A stretch of DNA of 64,000 nucleotides from Kribbella sp. ALI-6-A (GCF_001984195.1 NZ_MTQN01000009.1:992001-1056000), one strand, 5' to 3'; positions 26,031 through 34,818 are shown, counted from the stretch's first letter. Numbers and translations are program-made. Notes: generated by a model not told the origin, from the letters alone.

Positions 26031-27016
26031 GATGACACCTCCGTCACGTTCTGCAGGGTTCGTACCAACGTCCGCTGGGCCAGTTCGACCTTGAACGCGG
26101 TCCCCGGGACCGTCCAGGCCCCGGCGAGCGCCGCGGCGGCTGCCGCTCGATACGTTTCGACCGCCGGCGGGGCACCGATCAGCACCTCTTCGGCCGACCT
26201 GGCCCGCCACGGCTTCGATCCGACCCCACCCAGACCGATCCGGGCGTCCTGGATCACGCCGTCCTCGATGACGAGCGCGACCCCGGCCGACACCAGCGCG
26301 AACTCGTAGGAGACCCGGTCACGGACCTTGAGGTATCCCGACCTCGCGCCTTCAGGGAGCAGCGGGATCTCGATGCCGGTGATCAGTTCGCCGTGGGCCA
26401 GCATGTTCTCAGCCACCGGGTCCTCGGCCGACTCCAGATAGAACTCCGTCAACGGAACGCTGCGCCGACCCTGGTCGCCTTGGATGCGGACGACGGCGTT
26501 CAACGCCACCAGCGCGACCGCGACGTCGGAAGCGTGCAGCGCGATACACCGGTCGCTCACACCGAGAATGGCGTGCATCCTGGCAGCGCCGGTGACAGCG
26601 GCACAGCCTGAGCCGGGTGACCGCTTGTTGCAGGCCGGCACGGACGGGTCACGGAAGTAGCGGCAACGCGTTCGCTGCAGCAGATTCCCACCGATCGTGG
26701 CCATGTTGCGGAGCTGGGTCGAGGCTCCGAGCAACAGCGCCTCACGCACGATCGGAAGCCGGGCGACGACCGTGGGGTCGGCCGCCAGTTCCTCCATCGT
26801 GGTCAGGGCGCCGACATGGATCGTGTCCGGGCCGTGCTCGATACCGTGCAGCGGAAGACGGGTGATGTCGACCAGCCGCTCCGGAGCCAGCACACCGTCC
26901 TTCATCAGGTCGACCTGAGTCGTGCCGCCTGCCAGGTAGGAAGCGAACGGGTCGTCGGTCACCGTTGCCACAGCGGCATCGACGTCTGCCGCGCGGACGT
27001 ACTCAAAGGCGCGCAT
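26027..27016 (-). CDS. paoB: FAD and [4Fe-4S] subunit of aldehyde oxidoreductase (PaoB-like)
   Basis: 329 residues from ATG 27016 with GGGAGG upstream. FAD-binding motifs are LAGGTTQVDLMKDGVL and STQLRNMATIGGNLLQRTRC. An inserted cysteine segment (C118, C129, C138 and C157; CRYFRDPSVPACNKRSPGSG) corresponds to the extra [4Fe-4S] site known in E. coli PaoB and absent from ordinary xanthine dehydrogenases. The gene overlaps the Fe-S subunit gene by 14 bases and the Mo subunit by 4, so the complex is co-translated. Confidence 0.88.
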   Translation of the reverse strand: MRAFEYVRAADVDAAVATVTDDPFASYLAGGTTQVDLMKDGVLAPERLVDITRLPLHGIEHGPDTIHVGALTTMEELAADPTVVARLPIVREALLLGASTQLRNMATIGGNLLQRTRCRYFRDPSVPACNKRSPGSGCAAVTGAARMHAILGVSDRCIALHASDVAVALVALNAVVRIQGDQGRRSVPLTEFYLESAEDPVAENMLAHGELITGIEIPLLPEGARSGYLKVRDRVSYEFALVSAGVALVIEDGVIQDARIGLGGVGSKPWRARSAEEVLIGAPPAVETYRAAAAAALAGAWTVPGTAFKVELAQRTLVRTLQNVTEVSS

Positions 27017-27539
27017 CGGAACCTCCCTCGGACGCAACCTGCCGGATCGCCGCGACGATGTTCGGATAGGCGCCGCAGCGGCACAGGTTGCCGCTCATGA
27101 ACTCGCGGATCTCAACGTCCGTTCTCGTCCGGCCCTCCTCGAGCAGTGCGACCGCCGACATGATCTGGCCAGGAGTGCAGTAGCCGCACTGGAAACCGTC
27201 GTGGTCGACGAACGCCTTCTGCAGCGGGTGCGGTTCGCCGTCACGGCCCAGGCCGTCGATCGTCGCCACCTCTCGTCCCTCGCATTGGGCGGCCAGGGTC
27301 AAGCAGGCCAGAACCCGTTTGCCGTCCACGTGCACCGTGCACGCCCCGCAGGCGCCCTGGTCGCACCCCTTCTTGGTGCCGGTGAGACCCAGCCGGTCTC
27401 GTAACGCGTCCAGCAGGGTCACGCGGGGATCTGCCGACACGGTGCGCTGCTCCCCGTTGACCGTCAGCGTTGTGGTGACTTCGGAGACGGTCCGCGGCGC
27501 ACCCGCACCCGTCGTCTGTACATCAGGTACATGGGTCAT
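27003..27539 (-). CDS. paoA: [2Fe-2S] subunit of aldehyde oxidoreductase (PaoA-like)
   Basis: 178 residues. The plant-type cluster uses C59, C64, C67 and C79 (KGCDQGACGACTVHVDG); the second cluster has FQCGYCTPGQIM and GNLCRCGAYPN. E. coli PaoA carries a Tat signal; here the N-terminus (MTHVPDVQTTGAGAPR) has no twin-arginine, so the enzyme should be cytoplasmic. ATG 27539 is the first gene of the paoABC-mocA'-xdhC operon. The longer frame to 27851 is not protein-like. Confidence 0.9.
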   Translation of the reverse strand: MTHVPDVQTTGAGAPRTVSEVTTTLTVNGEQRTVSADPRVTLLDALRDRLGLTGTKKGCDQGACGACTVHVDGKRVLACLTLAAQCEGREVATIDGLGRDGEPHPLQKAFVDHDGFQCGYCTPGQIMSAVALLEEGRTRTDVEIREFMSGNLCRCGAYPNIVAAIRQVASEGGSDARL

Positions 27540-27849
27540 CGTGCCTCGATTCGCTACAGCACCGTGACGGCGCGGATCTGCTCGGCTTGCTGGACTCGTT
27601 GCAGAGAATGCGGTGCGGCGCCGTCGCGATCCCAGGCGACCGGCCCCGGTGGGAGGATGCTCCAGTCTCCAACGTCTTCGATGCCGGTGGCAGCGGATAG
27701 ATGGCTCTGATGCAACCAGGATTGGCAGACCTATGGTCAGCTGGCCTAGGACCAGATCTCCGCCCTCAAGCCGTTCGGGCGCTCCTGACATGGCAAACCT
27801 TGCATCGTTTCCCAGGCTGGTCACGAGCCTGGCCATCAGCTTGAGGCCC

Positions 27850-28133
27850 ACGGATGGTCTGTAGTGCCAGCGCGGTCCAGACCGCCCAGGCGAGCCCGAT
27901 GAACAGGTTGCCCGCGCTGCTGATCGCCAAGCCGATCACCAAAGCACCGGCATGCTGAACCTCGAGCCCCAGCGGGTCAGCAGTGCGTACCCGACCACGA
28001 GACCGATCCCGACGCCGGCGTACAGAGTGGCGGCAGCGAAGGCGGTTGGGCTCGGCACCCGCTGTCGCCTGGCAAGGCGAAACCCCCGGGCCGAGAACAA
28101 CAGCCCGAGGTGACCGCGCACCACCTCCGTCAC
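27850..28133 (-). pseudogene. Frameshifted MFS-like transporter remnant
   Basis: Two hydrophobic segments in different frames join into a plausible MFS helix pair. Frame one gives YAGVGIGLVVGYALLTRWG, ending at a stop near 27936. Frame two continues with GALVIGLAISSAGNLFIGLA and WAVWTALAL. The switch lies between about 27940 and 27990. No start or full-length context exists. The rest of the gap from 27540 to 27850 holds nothing I recognise beyond promoter space for paoA. Confidence 0.35.
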
Positions 28134-28160
28134 TGTTACGGCCGTGCCCTCAGCCGGCGG

Positions 28161-29009
28161 TCACGGCGTACGGAGGAAGGTGAGAAACGTCTGCCGGAAA
28201 GCGGACGGCTTCTGGCCTGTGGTGTCGTAGAGAACCGCCTGAGCATGGCCCGACCCGGCGGGCAGCAGGACGAAGCGCGATCCCTTGGTCGCAGCGCTCA
28301 GAGACTTCATCTCCGCTACCGACGAGGCCGGGTCATCCTGCGCCAGAACGTAAAGGACCGGCTGCCGAATGCCCCGCGCGACCGACATCGCGGTGACGTC
28401 CGGTGCGTCTGCCGTACCGATCGGCGTTGTCACGTCGGCCGGGGACAGCGCGACCACAGCAGAGATCCCGGAGTTCGGCCTGGCCGCGGCGACGAGCGGC
28501 ATCGAACCGCCCGCCGATGCGCCGACCACCACGACCTCAGTGGCTCCACGTCGACGCAGATCGGCCACAACCGCGAGCAGGTCATCGACCGGCCGGACGT
28601 CGTTGGCGCAGGTACTCGCACCGACGCAGCTCTGGTCGTAGCCGACGACATTCAGCCCGGCCTTCGCCAGCCAGCCGATCTCACCGGCCCAGTTGCACAC
28701 GCCCCGAGATCCCGAGCCGTGCACCAGCACAACTCCCAGGCGCCCGCTGCCGGCTCCGACCTCGTACAACCGGACGTCGCCACTCCCCTTCACCAGGCGG
28801 GCGGTCGTTACGTCGTGCTGAGCTGTCTGACCGCACCGCTCGACCAGCGACTGGAGCTGGACCGATGGTGTCGGTGATGGCGACGACTCGATGGTGCGCG
28901 GCGTCGTAGCCCCTTCCGAGGCCGCTGTACCGGGCGTTCCGTCCGAGCACCCGGACACCAGCAGACCGGCGAAGGCCAAGGTGGTCACGATGGTCTTGAG
29001 TAGGCGCAC
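28161..29009 (-). CDS. Alpha/beta-hydrolase lipoprotein
   Basis: 282 residues from GTG 29009 with GAGAGG upstream. The N-terminus is a lipoprotein signal (TLAFAGLLVSGCSDG; lipobox LVSGC), then a Ser/Thr/Pro linker. The hydrolase core has VVLVHGSGSRGVCNW (oxyanion loop), VVVGASAGGSMPLVAA (nucleophile Ser) and LLPAGSGHAQAVLYD (catalytic His). It should be anchored outside the membrane. The substrate is unknown; the domain resembles dienelactone-hydrolase or peptidase-type alpha/beta hydrolases. A longer upstream frame lacks signal-peptide character. Confidence 0.85.
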   Translation of the reverse strand: MRLLKTIVTTLAFAGLLVSGCSDGTPGTAASEGATTPRTIESSPSPTPSVQLQSLVERCGQTAQHDVTTARLVKGSGDVRLYEVGAGSGRLGVVLVHGSGSRGVCNWAGEIGWLAKAGLNVVGYDQSCVGASTCANDVRPVDDLLAVVADLRRRGATEVVVVGASAGGSMPLVAAARPNSGISAVVALSPADVTTPIGTADAPDVTAMSVARGIRQPVLYVLAQDDPASSVAEMKSLSAATKGSRFVLLPAGSGHAQAVLYDTTGQKPSAFRQTFLTFLRTP

Positions 29010-29300
29010 GGTGACAGATCCTCTCGGTCGGCTGTCGGACCAGATCGTACGCACGGGCGGTATCACCCTCGCCCAGAACCGGATCGCAAAGCGGACGCCG
29101 CCGTCCTGCGGAACGTTCCCGAGTTCGTCGTACCAAGCAATGGTGAACCGCACGATACCGAATCTTGAACACGTCCACTATTAGATCGTCATCACACGGA
29201 GATCGGTATTTCAGCGGCGTTCATCCCGCGGTTTCCCGCGAACCTGCGGATGTCGCCAACAATCGAAGCTCCTCTGTTGGTCGAACAGATTGGGAGCGAA

Positions 29301-29540
29301 ATGAAGAAGCTGTTCATGGCGGTCGCGGCCGCTGCGGTGGTCGTCGGTGGAGGCGTCGTCACGGCACCCGTCGCGTCGGCGTCGCCGCTGCGTTACTACA
29401 CCACCTTCTACACCGGTGACACGTATTCCCAGTGCGTTCAGCGCGGCAACCAGGGAATCAGCAACGGCGAGTGGTGGGACTACCAGTGCAGGCTGGAAAG
29501 CTACGGGTCGGATCTCTACATCCAGATCAGCCCGAACTGA
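29301..29540 (+). CDS. Small secreted protein (79 aa)
   Basis: ATG 29301 has GGGAGCG just upstream. Residues 1-27 form a classical signal peptide (MKKLFMAVAAAAVVVGGGVV, cleavage after ASA). The mature 52 residues contain two Cys (YSQCVQRGNQ and YQCRLES), likely one disulfide, and are rich in Tyr, Trp and Gly. The pattern resembles short secreted actinobacterial proteins of unknown function. A 10-bp hairpin follows the stop. Confidence 0.78.
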   Translation: MKKLFMAVAAAAVVVGGGVVTAPVASASPLRYYTTFYTGDTYSQCVQRGNQGISNGEWWDYQCRLESYGSDLYIQISPN

Positions 29541-29553
29541 CCGATCCACTGCC

Positions 29554-29583
29554 CGGCCGCCACGCCCCGACGGGTGGCGGCCG
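29554..29583 (+). terminator. Hairpin after the small secreted protein gene
   Basis: CGGCCGCCAC and GTGGCGGCCG form a 10-bp GC stem around a 10-base loop, starting 13 bases past the stop. A U-rich tail is missing, as is normal in this kind of genome. Confidence 0.6.
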
Positions 29584-29957
29584 TACCCGATACCAACGCC
29601 ACACCACTGCTGGCGCCTGTCACTGCAAGCACTCACCGACGCCGCGTCAAGGTGCCCTCGACAATCACCGGAGTTGCTCCGCGGCCCAATTGCCGATGCT
29701 GCTCCGTGTGCATCGACCAATTTCTACGGACCGTGAATTGAATTCCGACGGTCCTGGATTTCGATTGACCTCGCAACATACATGCACCCAAGCGCAGATC
29801 ACGTACGACGGGGCAGACGTGGCGGCGGGTTGCGCATCTGGTCAGCGGCTTCCACGACTACCAAACTGCCGCCCGTCGATATCGCGTGAGGGGCATCGAG
29901 GTGCCGCGAAGGACGGGCGCAGCGTTCCAAAAGGTGAGGCTGACCCGTTTCGGCCGA
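29584..29957. other. Intergenic stretch with no supported gene
   Basis: About 370 bases, visibly richer in A/T than the surroundings. Open frames here lack start sites and protein character. I see no RNA gene or repeat. Confidence 0.5.
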
Positions 29958-30275
29958 TCATGGCCGCAAATCAGTGGGCCCTCCCAGGGGCATACCTGAC
30001 TCCTTGTCAGCGCCTGATCGACAGGCTCGGATCTCTTCGATCAGCAAGGGGAGATAGGTCCGAGCAGCGGCGATCAAGTCCAGAAACGAGTCGTCGGCGG
30101 GGCCGCTGTCTCGCGTCACATAGATGTCCTCGCCGCGGTCCCGATCCTCGCCGACCTGGATGAAACTGTCTCCGGACTCGTGATCCCGTCCCTCAACCAT
30201 CGCCTTCCAGGGTGGCGGGTCGCAGCGCTGAGACAGGTCGGCCAATCGGTCCAGCAGTTCGTCCGACAACTCCAT
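29958..30275 (-). CDS. Hypothetical 105-residue acidic protein
   Basis: Not recognised. The sequence is acidic and helical at the ends (MELSDELLDRLADLSQRC and DLIAAARTYLPLLIEEIRAC), with a central beta-like part (SFIQVGEDRDRGEDIYVTRD). CDPPPWKAMVEGRDH suggests a domain seen in small phage- or plasmid-style actinobacterial proteins, but I cannot name it. It lies 55 bp downstream of the MarR gene on the same strand. Confidence 0.6.
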   Translation of the reverse strand: MELSDELLDRLADLSQRCDPPPWKAMVEGRDHESGDSFIQVGEDRDRGEDIYVTRDSGPADDSFLDLIAAARTYLPLLIEEIRACRSGADKESGMPLGGPTDLRP

Positions 30276-30330
30276 GTGAACTCCTTCCGTTCAGGCGGAT
30301 TCACTTCCACGGATTCTTGACGGCCGGCCG

Positions 30331-30837
30331 TCACGCGAAGTCGTCGGGGACGATGTGCAGTTTCTGTGCGATCCGGGCGAGGGCCTTCTGGTCCGTCGGG
30401 TTGAGCGAGTCGAGAACGATCCGGCGTACGGAGCGCAGGTGGGTCGGCGCTGCCTGATGCACGGTGCCGAAGCCGGCCTCGGTGAGTTCGGCGAGGGTGT
30501 AGCGACCGTCGGCCGGGTCCGGGGTTCGCACCACCCAGCCGCGCTGCTCGCAGCGTTTGACGACGTTCGAGAGGCGGGAGAGCGACCCGCTGGCGAGGAA
30601 GGCGAGCTCTCCCATCCGCAGCTTGCGCCCAGGCGCCTCGGACAGGTGGCTGAGCACGAGGTACTCGAACAGGGTGAGGTTGTGCTCCTGCCGCAGCGGC
30701 GACTCCAATTTGCCGGGCAGTAGCAGGACAAGGGAGATCAGCCCCGTCCACGCCGACTTCTCCTGTTCGTCGAGCCAGCGCAACTGCTCGTCCTCGTGTT
30801 CGCCCGTACCGCTGCTGGACTCTTTCGTGCTGCTCAT
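30331..30837 (-). CDS. MarR-family transcriptional regulator
   Basis: 168 residues from ATG 30837. The winged HTH runs from about residue 55 (NLTLFEYLVLSHLSEAPGRK, GELAFLASGSLSRLSNVVKR, and the wing WVVRTPDPADGRYTLAELTE). It reads divergently from a RidA-family gene across 123 bases that contain two palindromes, so mutual regulation is likely. The longer frame to 31512 overlaps the RidA gene and is rejected. Confidence 0.92.
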   Translation of the reverse strand: MSSTKESSSGTGEHEDEQLRWLDEQEKSAWTGLISLVLLLPGKLESPLRQEHNLTLFEYLVLSHLSEAPGRKLRMGELAFLASGSLSRLSNVVKRCEQRGWVVRTPDPADGRYTLAELTEAGFGTVHQAAPTHLRSVRRIVLDSLNPTDQKALARIAQKLHIVPDDFA

Positions 30838-30868
30838 GGACCTCTCCACTCTCCCACCACGCGCTATC

Positions 30869-30917
30869 ACTTTGAGCTTGAAGTCATCGCCTGCTAACGT
30901 CACTTTACGCGTGAACT
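30869..30917. promoter_or_regulatory. Paired palindromes, putative MarR operators
   Basis: Two 16-base palindromes, ACTTTGAGCTTGAAGT (30869-30884) and ACTTTACGCGTGAACT (30902-30917), share the frame ACTTT-N6-TGAAsT. Their starts are 33 bases apart, about three helical turns. They lie in the divergent MarR/RidA gap, the normal place for MarR dimers to bind. Confidence 0.6.
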
Positions 30918-30960
30918 CATCCAGAGCGAACGCGCCCCTACCGAACGGACGTGGAACACC

Positions 30961-31386
30961 ATGAGCACAGTCACCTTCGGCATCACTCCGGGCTACGGCC
31001 AGAAGTTGCACGATGCGCTCGGTTACAGCAGCGCCGTCCGCATCGGCGACCGGGTCGAGATCTCCGGCCAGGCCGGAGTCGACGACGACCTGACCGTTCC
31101 CGACTCGCTGGAAGAGGAGATCGTCCGGGCCTTCGACAACGTGGAGCGCACGCTCGCCACGGTCGGCGCGACCTGGAAGGACGTCGTCCACGTCAACTCC
31201 TACCACAAGGTCGAACCGGGCGACGACGTCATCGGCGACGACCACAACCGGGTCATGGCCGAGCAGTTCCGCCGGCGCCTCGGCGGCCGCGCGCCGATCT
31301 GGACCGAGACCGGCGTCACGGTCCTCGGCCTGGCCGCCATGCGCGTGGAGATCCGGGTCACCGCGATCGTCGACTCCGGCAACTGA
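30961..31386 (+). CDS. RidA-family (YjgF/YER057c) protein
   Basis: 141 residues. The Rid core is clear: ALGYSSAVRIGDRVEISGQA, IVRAFDNVERTLATVGATWK, and the C-terminal LGLAAMRVEIRVTAIVDS. The Arg used by RidA for imine binding is in MRVEIRVTA, so imine/enamine deaminase activity is possible. The divergent MarR gene is the likely regulator. The protein is cytoplasmic. Confidence 0.88.
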   Translation: MSTVTFGITPGYGQKLHDALGYSSAVRIGDRVEISGQAGVDDDLTVPDSLEEEIVRAFDNVERTLATVGATWKDVVHVNSYHKVEPGDDVIGDDHNRVMAEQFRRRLGGRAPIWTETGVTVLGLAAMRVEIRVTAIVDSGN

Positions 31387-31507
31387 TCGACTGCGACCGG
31401 CGCAGGACGGCCGGAGCGGCGAGGCAACGAGTGAAGCCAACGACCCGCCAAGCGACGGTCCCGCTCTGCTCTGAAGCTCCGCCTGCCAGGCTTCAATCCC
31501 CCTACAC

Positions 31508-31606
31508 CACAAGCTATTTCAGCTCGGCGGACGTCTTCCCCAGCAGCCTGCGGGCAACGATCAACTGCTGGATCTGCTGGGTGCTCTCGAAGATGTCCAA
31601 AATCTT
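31508..31606. repeat. Left copy of fadE 3' end (putative attL of a genomic island)
   Basis: This stretch repeats the last 31 codons of the acyl-CoA dehydrogenase gene whose intact copy ends at 38788. The first 41 bases match with 2 differences (18 identical at each end of that block); the next 58 match with about 10. The encoded tail, ending in RRLLGKTSAELK, differs by one residue only. Upstream of it the reading frame is unrelated. It marks the left edge of the island. Confidence 0.75.
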
Positions 31607-31802
31607 GCTGGTGCAGGCGGAGCGGAACCGGCGACGCTGATCGACGCTTGTCGACGTCTCACGGAGCAGTGACGGAGCAGAACCGACGGGACGCCTGCCA
31701 ATCACTGGATTGCCGAACCTGAACGGAGTCCTTGACTGAGTGCCGCTGTACAGCGGAAGGGCAACAGCTGATCAGCGATGAGGTCCATGCTCAGACCGTG
31801 AC

Positions 31803-32103
31803 TCAATGGCGGCCGAGTCGAAGTCGATGCCACACCCACCCTCGACGCCCAGGTCCACGCAGCAACCGAACCCGCCGACGCAGACCGTCTCGCTCGGACC
31901 ACCTCTCACATCTTCCGCAAGACCACCGCCAGCATCCTCGACAACGACGGCCAAACCGCCCGCCAGATCGCCGACCAACTCGGCCACGCCGCGTCTCCAT
32001 GACCCAAGACGCCTACTTCGGCCGCAGGACAGGCGATGCGACAGCAGCCGAGGCGCTCCAGCGAGCCTTCGACCGCACCATCAGGCCCGACTCAGCTTTG
32101 TGA
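31803..32103 (+). pseudogene. Tyrosine recombinase (integrase) C-terminal remnant, frameshifted
   Basis: One frame reads ARTTSHIFRKTTASILDNDG then QTARQIADQLGHA, with the HxxR and LGH catalytic boxes. After a one-base loss it continues in the next frame as VSMTQDAYFGRRTGDATAAE, with the catalytic Tyr in DAYFGR. Together they match the end of actinobacterial phage-type integrases. The catalytic domain's first Arg and the N-terminal half are missing. It lies about 200 bp inside the left fadE repeat. Confidence 0.7.
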
Positions 32104-32240
32104 TGTTGCCTTCTCAGAGGCATTGCTTTACTACCTGACCCACCATACTGAAGAGCTAACCACCGCTTAGGTGTGGCGAAGCCGGGCGTCGGTGACGTTG
32201 CCAACGCCCCGTCCAAGCACGCCGATTCGGACGCGAGCGG

Positions 32241-32822
32241 TCAGCGCGGAGCGAGACCGCGCAGGAAGTTGGCTATCTGACGTTGGGTCAGTTCTGGCCA
32301 CATCGGTTCGGCTGTAGGGAAAGGCTGGGCGATCATGGCCCCGAACACGATGACGTCCAGAGCCGTCACGCCGGGACGGATCGACCCATCCAGGATTCCC
32401 TTCTTGATCATCTCTGCCACGCGATCATGCAGCTCGCTCTCCAGCCGCAGCGTCTCTGGGTCCCGCGTCGGAGGGGCCCCATGCCAAGTCATGACCAGCT
32501 GCGAGCCGTGCTCGACAGTTCGCGTGAGGAACATCCGGACGCATTCCTGCCCGTCGCAGTCTGCAGCCCCGACTTCGCGCAGCATGTCCACGACCATCTG
32601 GTACGAACGACGTTGTAGGTCCTCGAGCAGGTGTTCGCGCGACGGATACCGCCGATAGAGTGTGCCAACACCCACACCCGCTTCCTCGGCGATCTTGGCC
32701 ATGGATACGCCATGGCCATCCCGCAAGAGAGCTGTCACAGCAGCCGCGAGCAGTCGCTCGCGGTTGCGTTGTGCATCGCGCCTGAGCGGGCGGTCGGCTT
32801 TCTTGGGTGAGGCGGACGCCAT
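32241..32822 (-). CDS. TetR-family transcriptional regulator
   Basis: 193 residues. The HTH is at residues 14-65 (RDAQRNRERLLAAAVTALLR, MAKIAEEAGVGVGTLYRRYP). The C-terminal ligand domain resembles the SbtR-like group (VIVFGAMIAQPFPTAEPMWP). It lies 100 bp downstream of the hydrolase gene on the same strand and probably represses that unit through the palindrome at 33929. Confidence 0.9.
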   Translation of the reverse strand: MASASPKKADRPLRRDAQRNRERLLAAAVTALLRDGHGVSMAKIAEEAGVGVGTLYRRYPSREHLLEDLQRRSYQMVVDMLREVGAADCDGQECVRMFLTRTVEHGSQLVMTWHGAPPTRDPETLRLESELHDRVAEMIKKGILDGSIRPGVTALDVIVFGAMIAQPFPTAEPMWPELTQRQIANFLRGLAPR

Positions 32823-32922
32823 CGCTTCAGCCTAATCGACTCACACGCAGACAGGCGGCGGCTCGCTGAGATCGGAACCTCGCTCGCCGACGTGCCTCGG
32901 CTCCGCAAGCTCGTCATAGAAG

Positions 32923-33795
32923 TCATTGCGTGACGGTGAAGAAGTCGAGCAGGATCTGGGTAAGTTCTTCCGGGTTTTCGTCGCTGACCCAGTGGCCGGC
33001 ATGGGACACGACGGCGCTGCGCGGTGACTCAGCCACCTGCGACATCGCCTTGCCGGCCATCTCGCCCAGGTTGTGGCTCCCCCCGATGCCGAGCGCCGGC
33101 ATGGTGAGCTTTCGCTGCATGCTCGCCTCGTTGGCGGCGAGGTCTTGCCACGCGGCGGCGTAGTACTCGATGCCGGCACGCAGTGCTCCCGGTCGCGAAA
33201 CGTTCCGCACGTACTCGTCCAGGTGTTCGGGACTCACCGCCGAACCGTCGCACGAGCCGTGCCAGAAGAACCAGTTCAGCAGTTCACGCTCGCGACCACG
33301 GAATGCGAATTCGGCGACGTCCGGGACGGTGAAGAACGCCAGCTGCCAGTTGCTGCCCGTGTGCCAATCCGGCGTGGGTTGCATCGCGCGCTCGTAGCCG
33401 CACCCCGGCAGTACGTACTCGATGAACGCCAGCTGCGTCACAGAGTCGGGGTCTGCGCTGGCGTAGTTGTAGGCGACGCCGGCCCCGTGGTCGTACCCGA
33501 CGAGGCGGATCGGCCCCAACTCCAGGTCGTCAACGAGCTGACGGACGGAGCGCGCGATCGACTGCTTGTCGAAACCCGATCGCGGGATCGAGGACGAACC
33601 GCACCCCGGCAGATCGGGTACGAGGACCCGGTACTGCTCGGCAAGTCGCGGTGCCACCGAATGCCACTGCAGCGAGTGCTGCGGCCACCCGTGGAGGAGA
33701 ACGACGGGATCGCCCTCGCCTCCGATCTGGTAGCGCAGAGAAGTCCCCTGGGCCTGGTATCGGCCGTGTTCGAAACCCGCGATGCCGGAACTCAT
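32923..33795 (-). CDS. Epoxide hydrolase/haloalkane dehalogenase-like alpha/beta hydrolase
   Basis: 290 residues from ATG 33795 with AGAGAGG upstream. The oxyanion loop is LLHGWPQHSLQWH (HGWP as in epoxide hydrolases). The nucleophile is Asp102 in GYDHGAGVAYNYA, and the catalytic His is in SHAGHWVSDENPEEL. The Asp nucleophile excludes a Ser esterase; epoxide hydrolysis or dehalogenation is expected. It probably forms an operon with the downstream TetR gene inside the island. Confidence 0.87.
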   Translation of the reverse strand: MSSGIAGFEHGRYQAQGTSLRYQIGGEGDPVVLLHGWPQHSLQWHSVAPRLAEQYRVLVPDLPGCGSSSIPRSGFDKQSIARSVRQLVDDLELGPIRLVGYDHGAGVAYNYASADPDSVTQLAFIEYVLPGCGYERAMQPTPDWHTGSNWQLAFFTVPDVAEFAFRGRERELLNWFFWHGSCDGSAVSPEHLDEYVRNVSRPGALRAGIEYYAAAWQDLAANEASMQRKLTMPALGIGGSHNLGEMAGKAMSQVAESPRSAVVSHAGHWVSDENPEELTQILLDFFTVTQ

Positions 33796-33928
33796 GTTCG
33801 TGCCTCTCTGGTGTGAGTGCGCCTCTGCGTGGATCTGGGAGACGCGGTCGTCACGAGTCAATGTCGTCGCTCGCCGGTCGCGGGCGGGCCACTCACCCAC
33901 CCGCTCACGGATCGTAGACACCTAGGGG

Positions 33929-33956
33929 GATAAATGGAATGATTCATCCGTTTATC
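33929..33956. promoter_or_regulatory. Palindrome upstream of the hydrolase-tetR unit
   Basis: GATAAATGGAATGA faces TTCATCCGTTTATC: 10 of 14 positions pair, with the outer six (GATAAA/TTTATC) perfect. It lies about 135 bases upstream of the hydrolase start. The position and size fit a TetR operator. Confidence 0.45.
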
Positions 33957-34039
33957 GGATCGGCTGAGCGCCAGCGCCTCAGGCGAAGCGCCAGCCGGCG
34001 CCTGCTCGATCACGGGTCGCCGGTTGCAGTTCCCAGCGA

Positions 34040-34171
34040 AAGGCGCGCGCTCTCAAGCGTGACCAGCACGCCGAGGACCTCGTCGGGCCCGTGTTCTTCC
34101 TCGCGTCCCCCGACGCGGACTTCGTCACTGGCCAGACCCTCAACGTCGACGGCGGCATGTACATGAACTGA
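34040..34171 (+). pseudogene. C-terminal fragment of an SDR gene
   Basis: The frame reads RALKRDQHAEDLVGPVFFLA, then SPDADFVTGQTLNVDGGMYM and a stop at 34169-34171. This is the last 40 residues of a classical SDR (xxExLVGxxxFLASxxAxFxTGQTxxVDGG). Upstream the frame has no SDR motifs and no start. The rest of the gene has been lost. The isochorismatase gene begins 62 bases later. Confidence 0.7.
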
Positions 34172-34233
34172 CCACCGACATCGACACCGCGCACACCGAA
34201 GAACGGCAACCAGAACAAAGGAAGGGAAACCTC

Positions 34234-34818
34234 ATGACCTCGAACCTCTTCACCCCCGAGGACACCGCGATCCTGCTGATCGACCACCAGGTAGGAACCA
34301 TGAGCTGGGTCAGGTCCGGCGACCGCGACGAGATGAAGGCAAACGCGTTGGCGCTGGCGAAGGCCGCCAAGGCCCTCGGGATGCCCCTCGTCCTCACCTC
34401 ATCACTGGAAGACCATCAGCAAGGTCCCCTCGCAGAAGAACTGAAGGACATCGCACCCGAGGAGTACGCGAACCGTATCCAGCGCGTCGGAGTAGTGAAC
34501 GCATTGGAAGACGAGAACTTCGCAGCAGCGGTTCGCGGCACGGGTCGCAAGAACCTCGTCGTCGCCGGCGTCACCAACGACGTGTGCACCGTCTACCCGA
34601 CGCTCACCGCACTACAGGACGGCTATCGCGTACAGGTGGTGGCCGACGCCGGCGGCTCGATGAGCAAGCTCGCCGACGACGTCGCCCTCAGGCGCATGGA
34701 GAACGCCGGTGCAGGAATCACGTCGACCAACATGATTCTGACCGAGTTGGCGCGCAACTGGGCGTCCGCGGCCGGTGAGGCCCTCATCCCGATCGTGGGT
34801 GCCCTCATCCCGCAGTGA
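34234..34818 (+). CDS. Isochorismatase-family cysteine hydrolase
   Basis: 194 residues, with AAGGAAGGGAAA upstream of ATG 34234. Active-site residues are Asp17 (LLIDHQVGTM) and Cys118 (AGVTNDVCTVYPTL). The position of the usual catalytic Lys (IxKxxxNAF) reads IQRVGVVNAL, so Lys appears replaced by Arg, as in the YcaC-like branch that lacks a known substrate. It is followed by NmrA and cupin genes on the same strand. Confidence 0.87.
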   Translation: MTSNLFTPEDTAILLIDHQVGTMSWVRSGDRDEMKANALALAKAAKALGMPLVLTSSLEDHQQGPLAEELKDIAPEEYANRIQRVGVVNALEDENFAAAVRGTGRKNLVVAGVTNDVCTVYPTLTALQDGYRVQVVADAGGSMSKLADDVALRRMENAGAGITSTNMILTELARNWASAAGEALIPIVGALIPQ

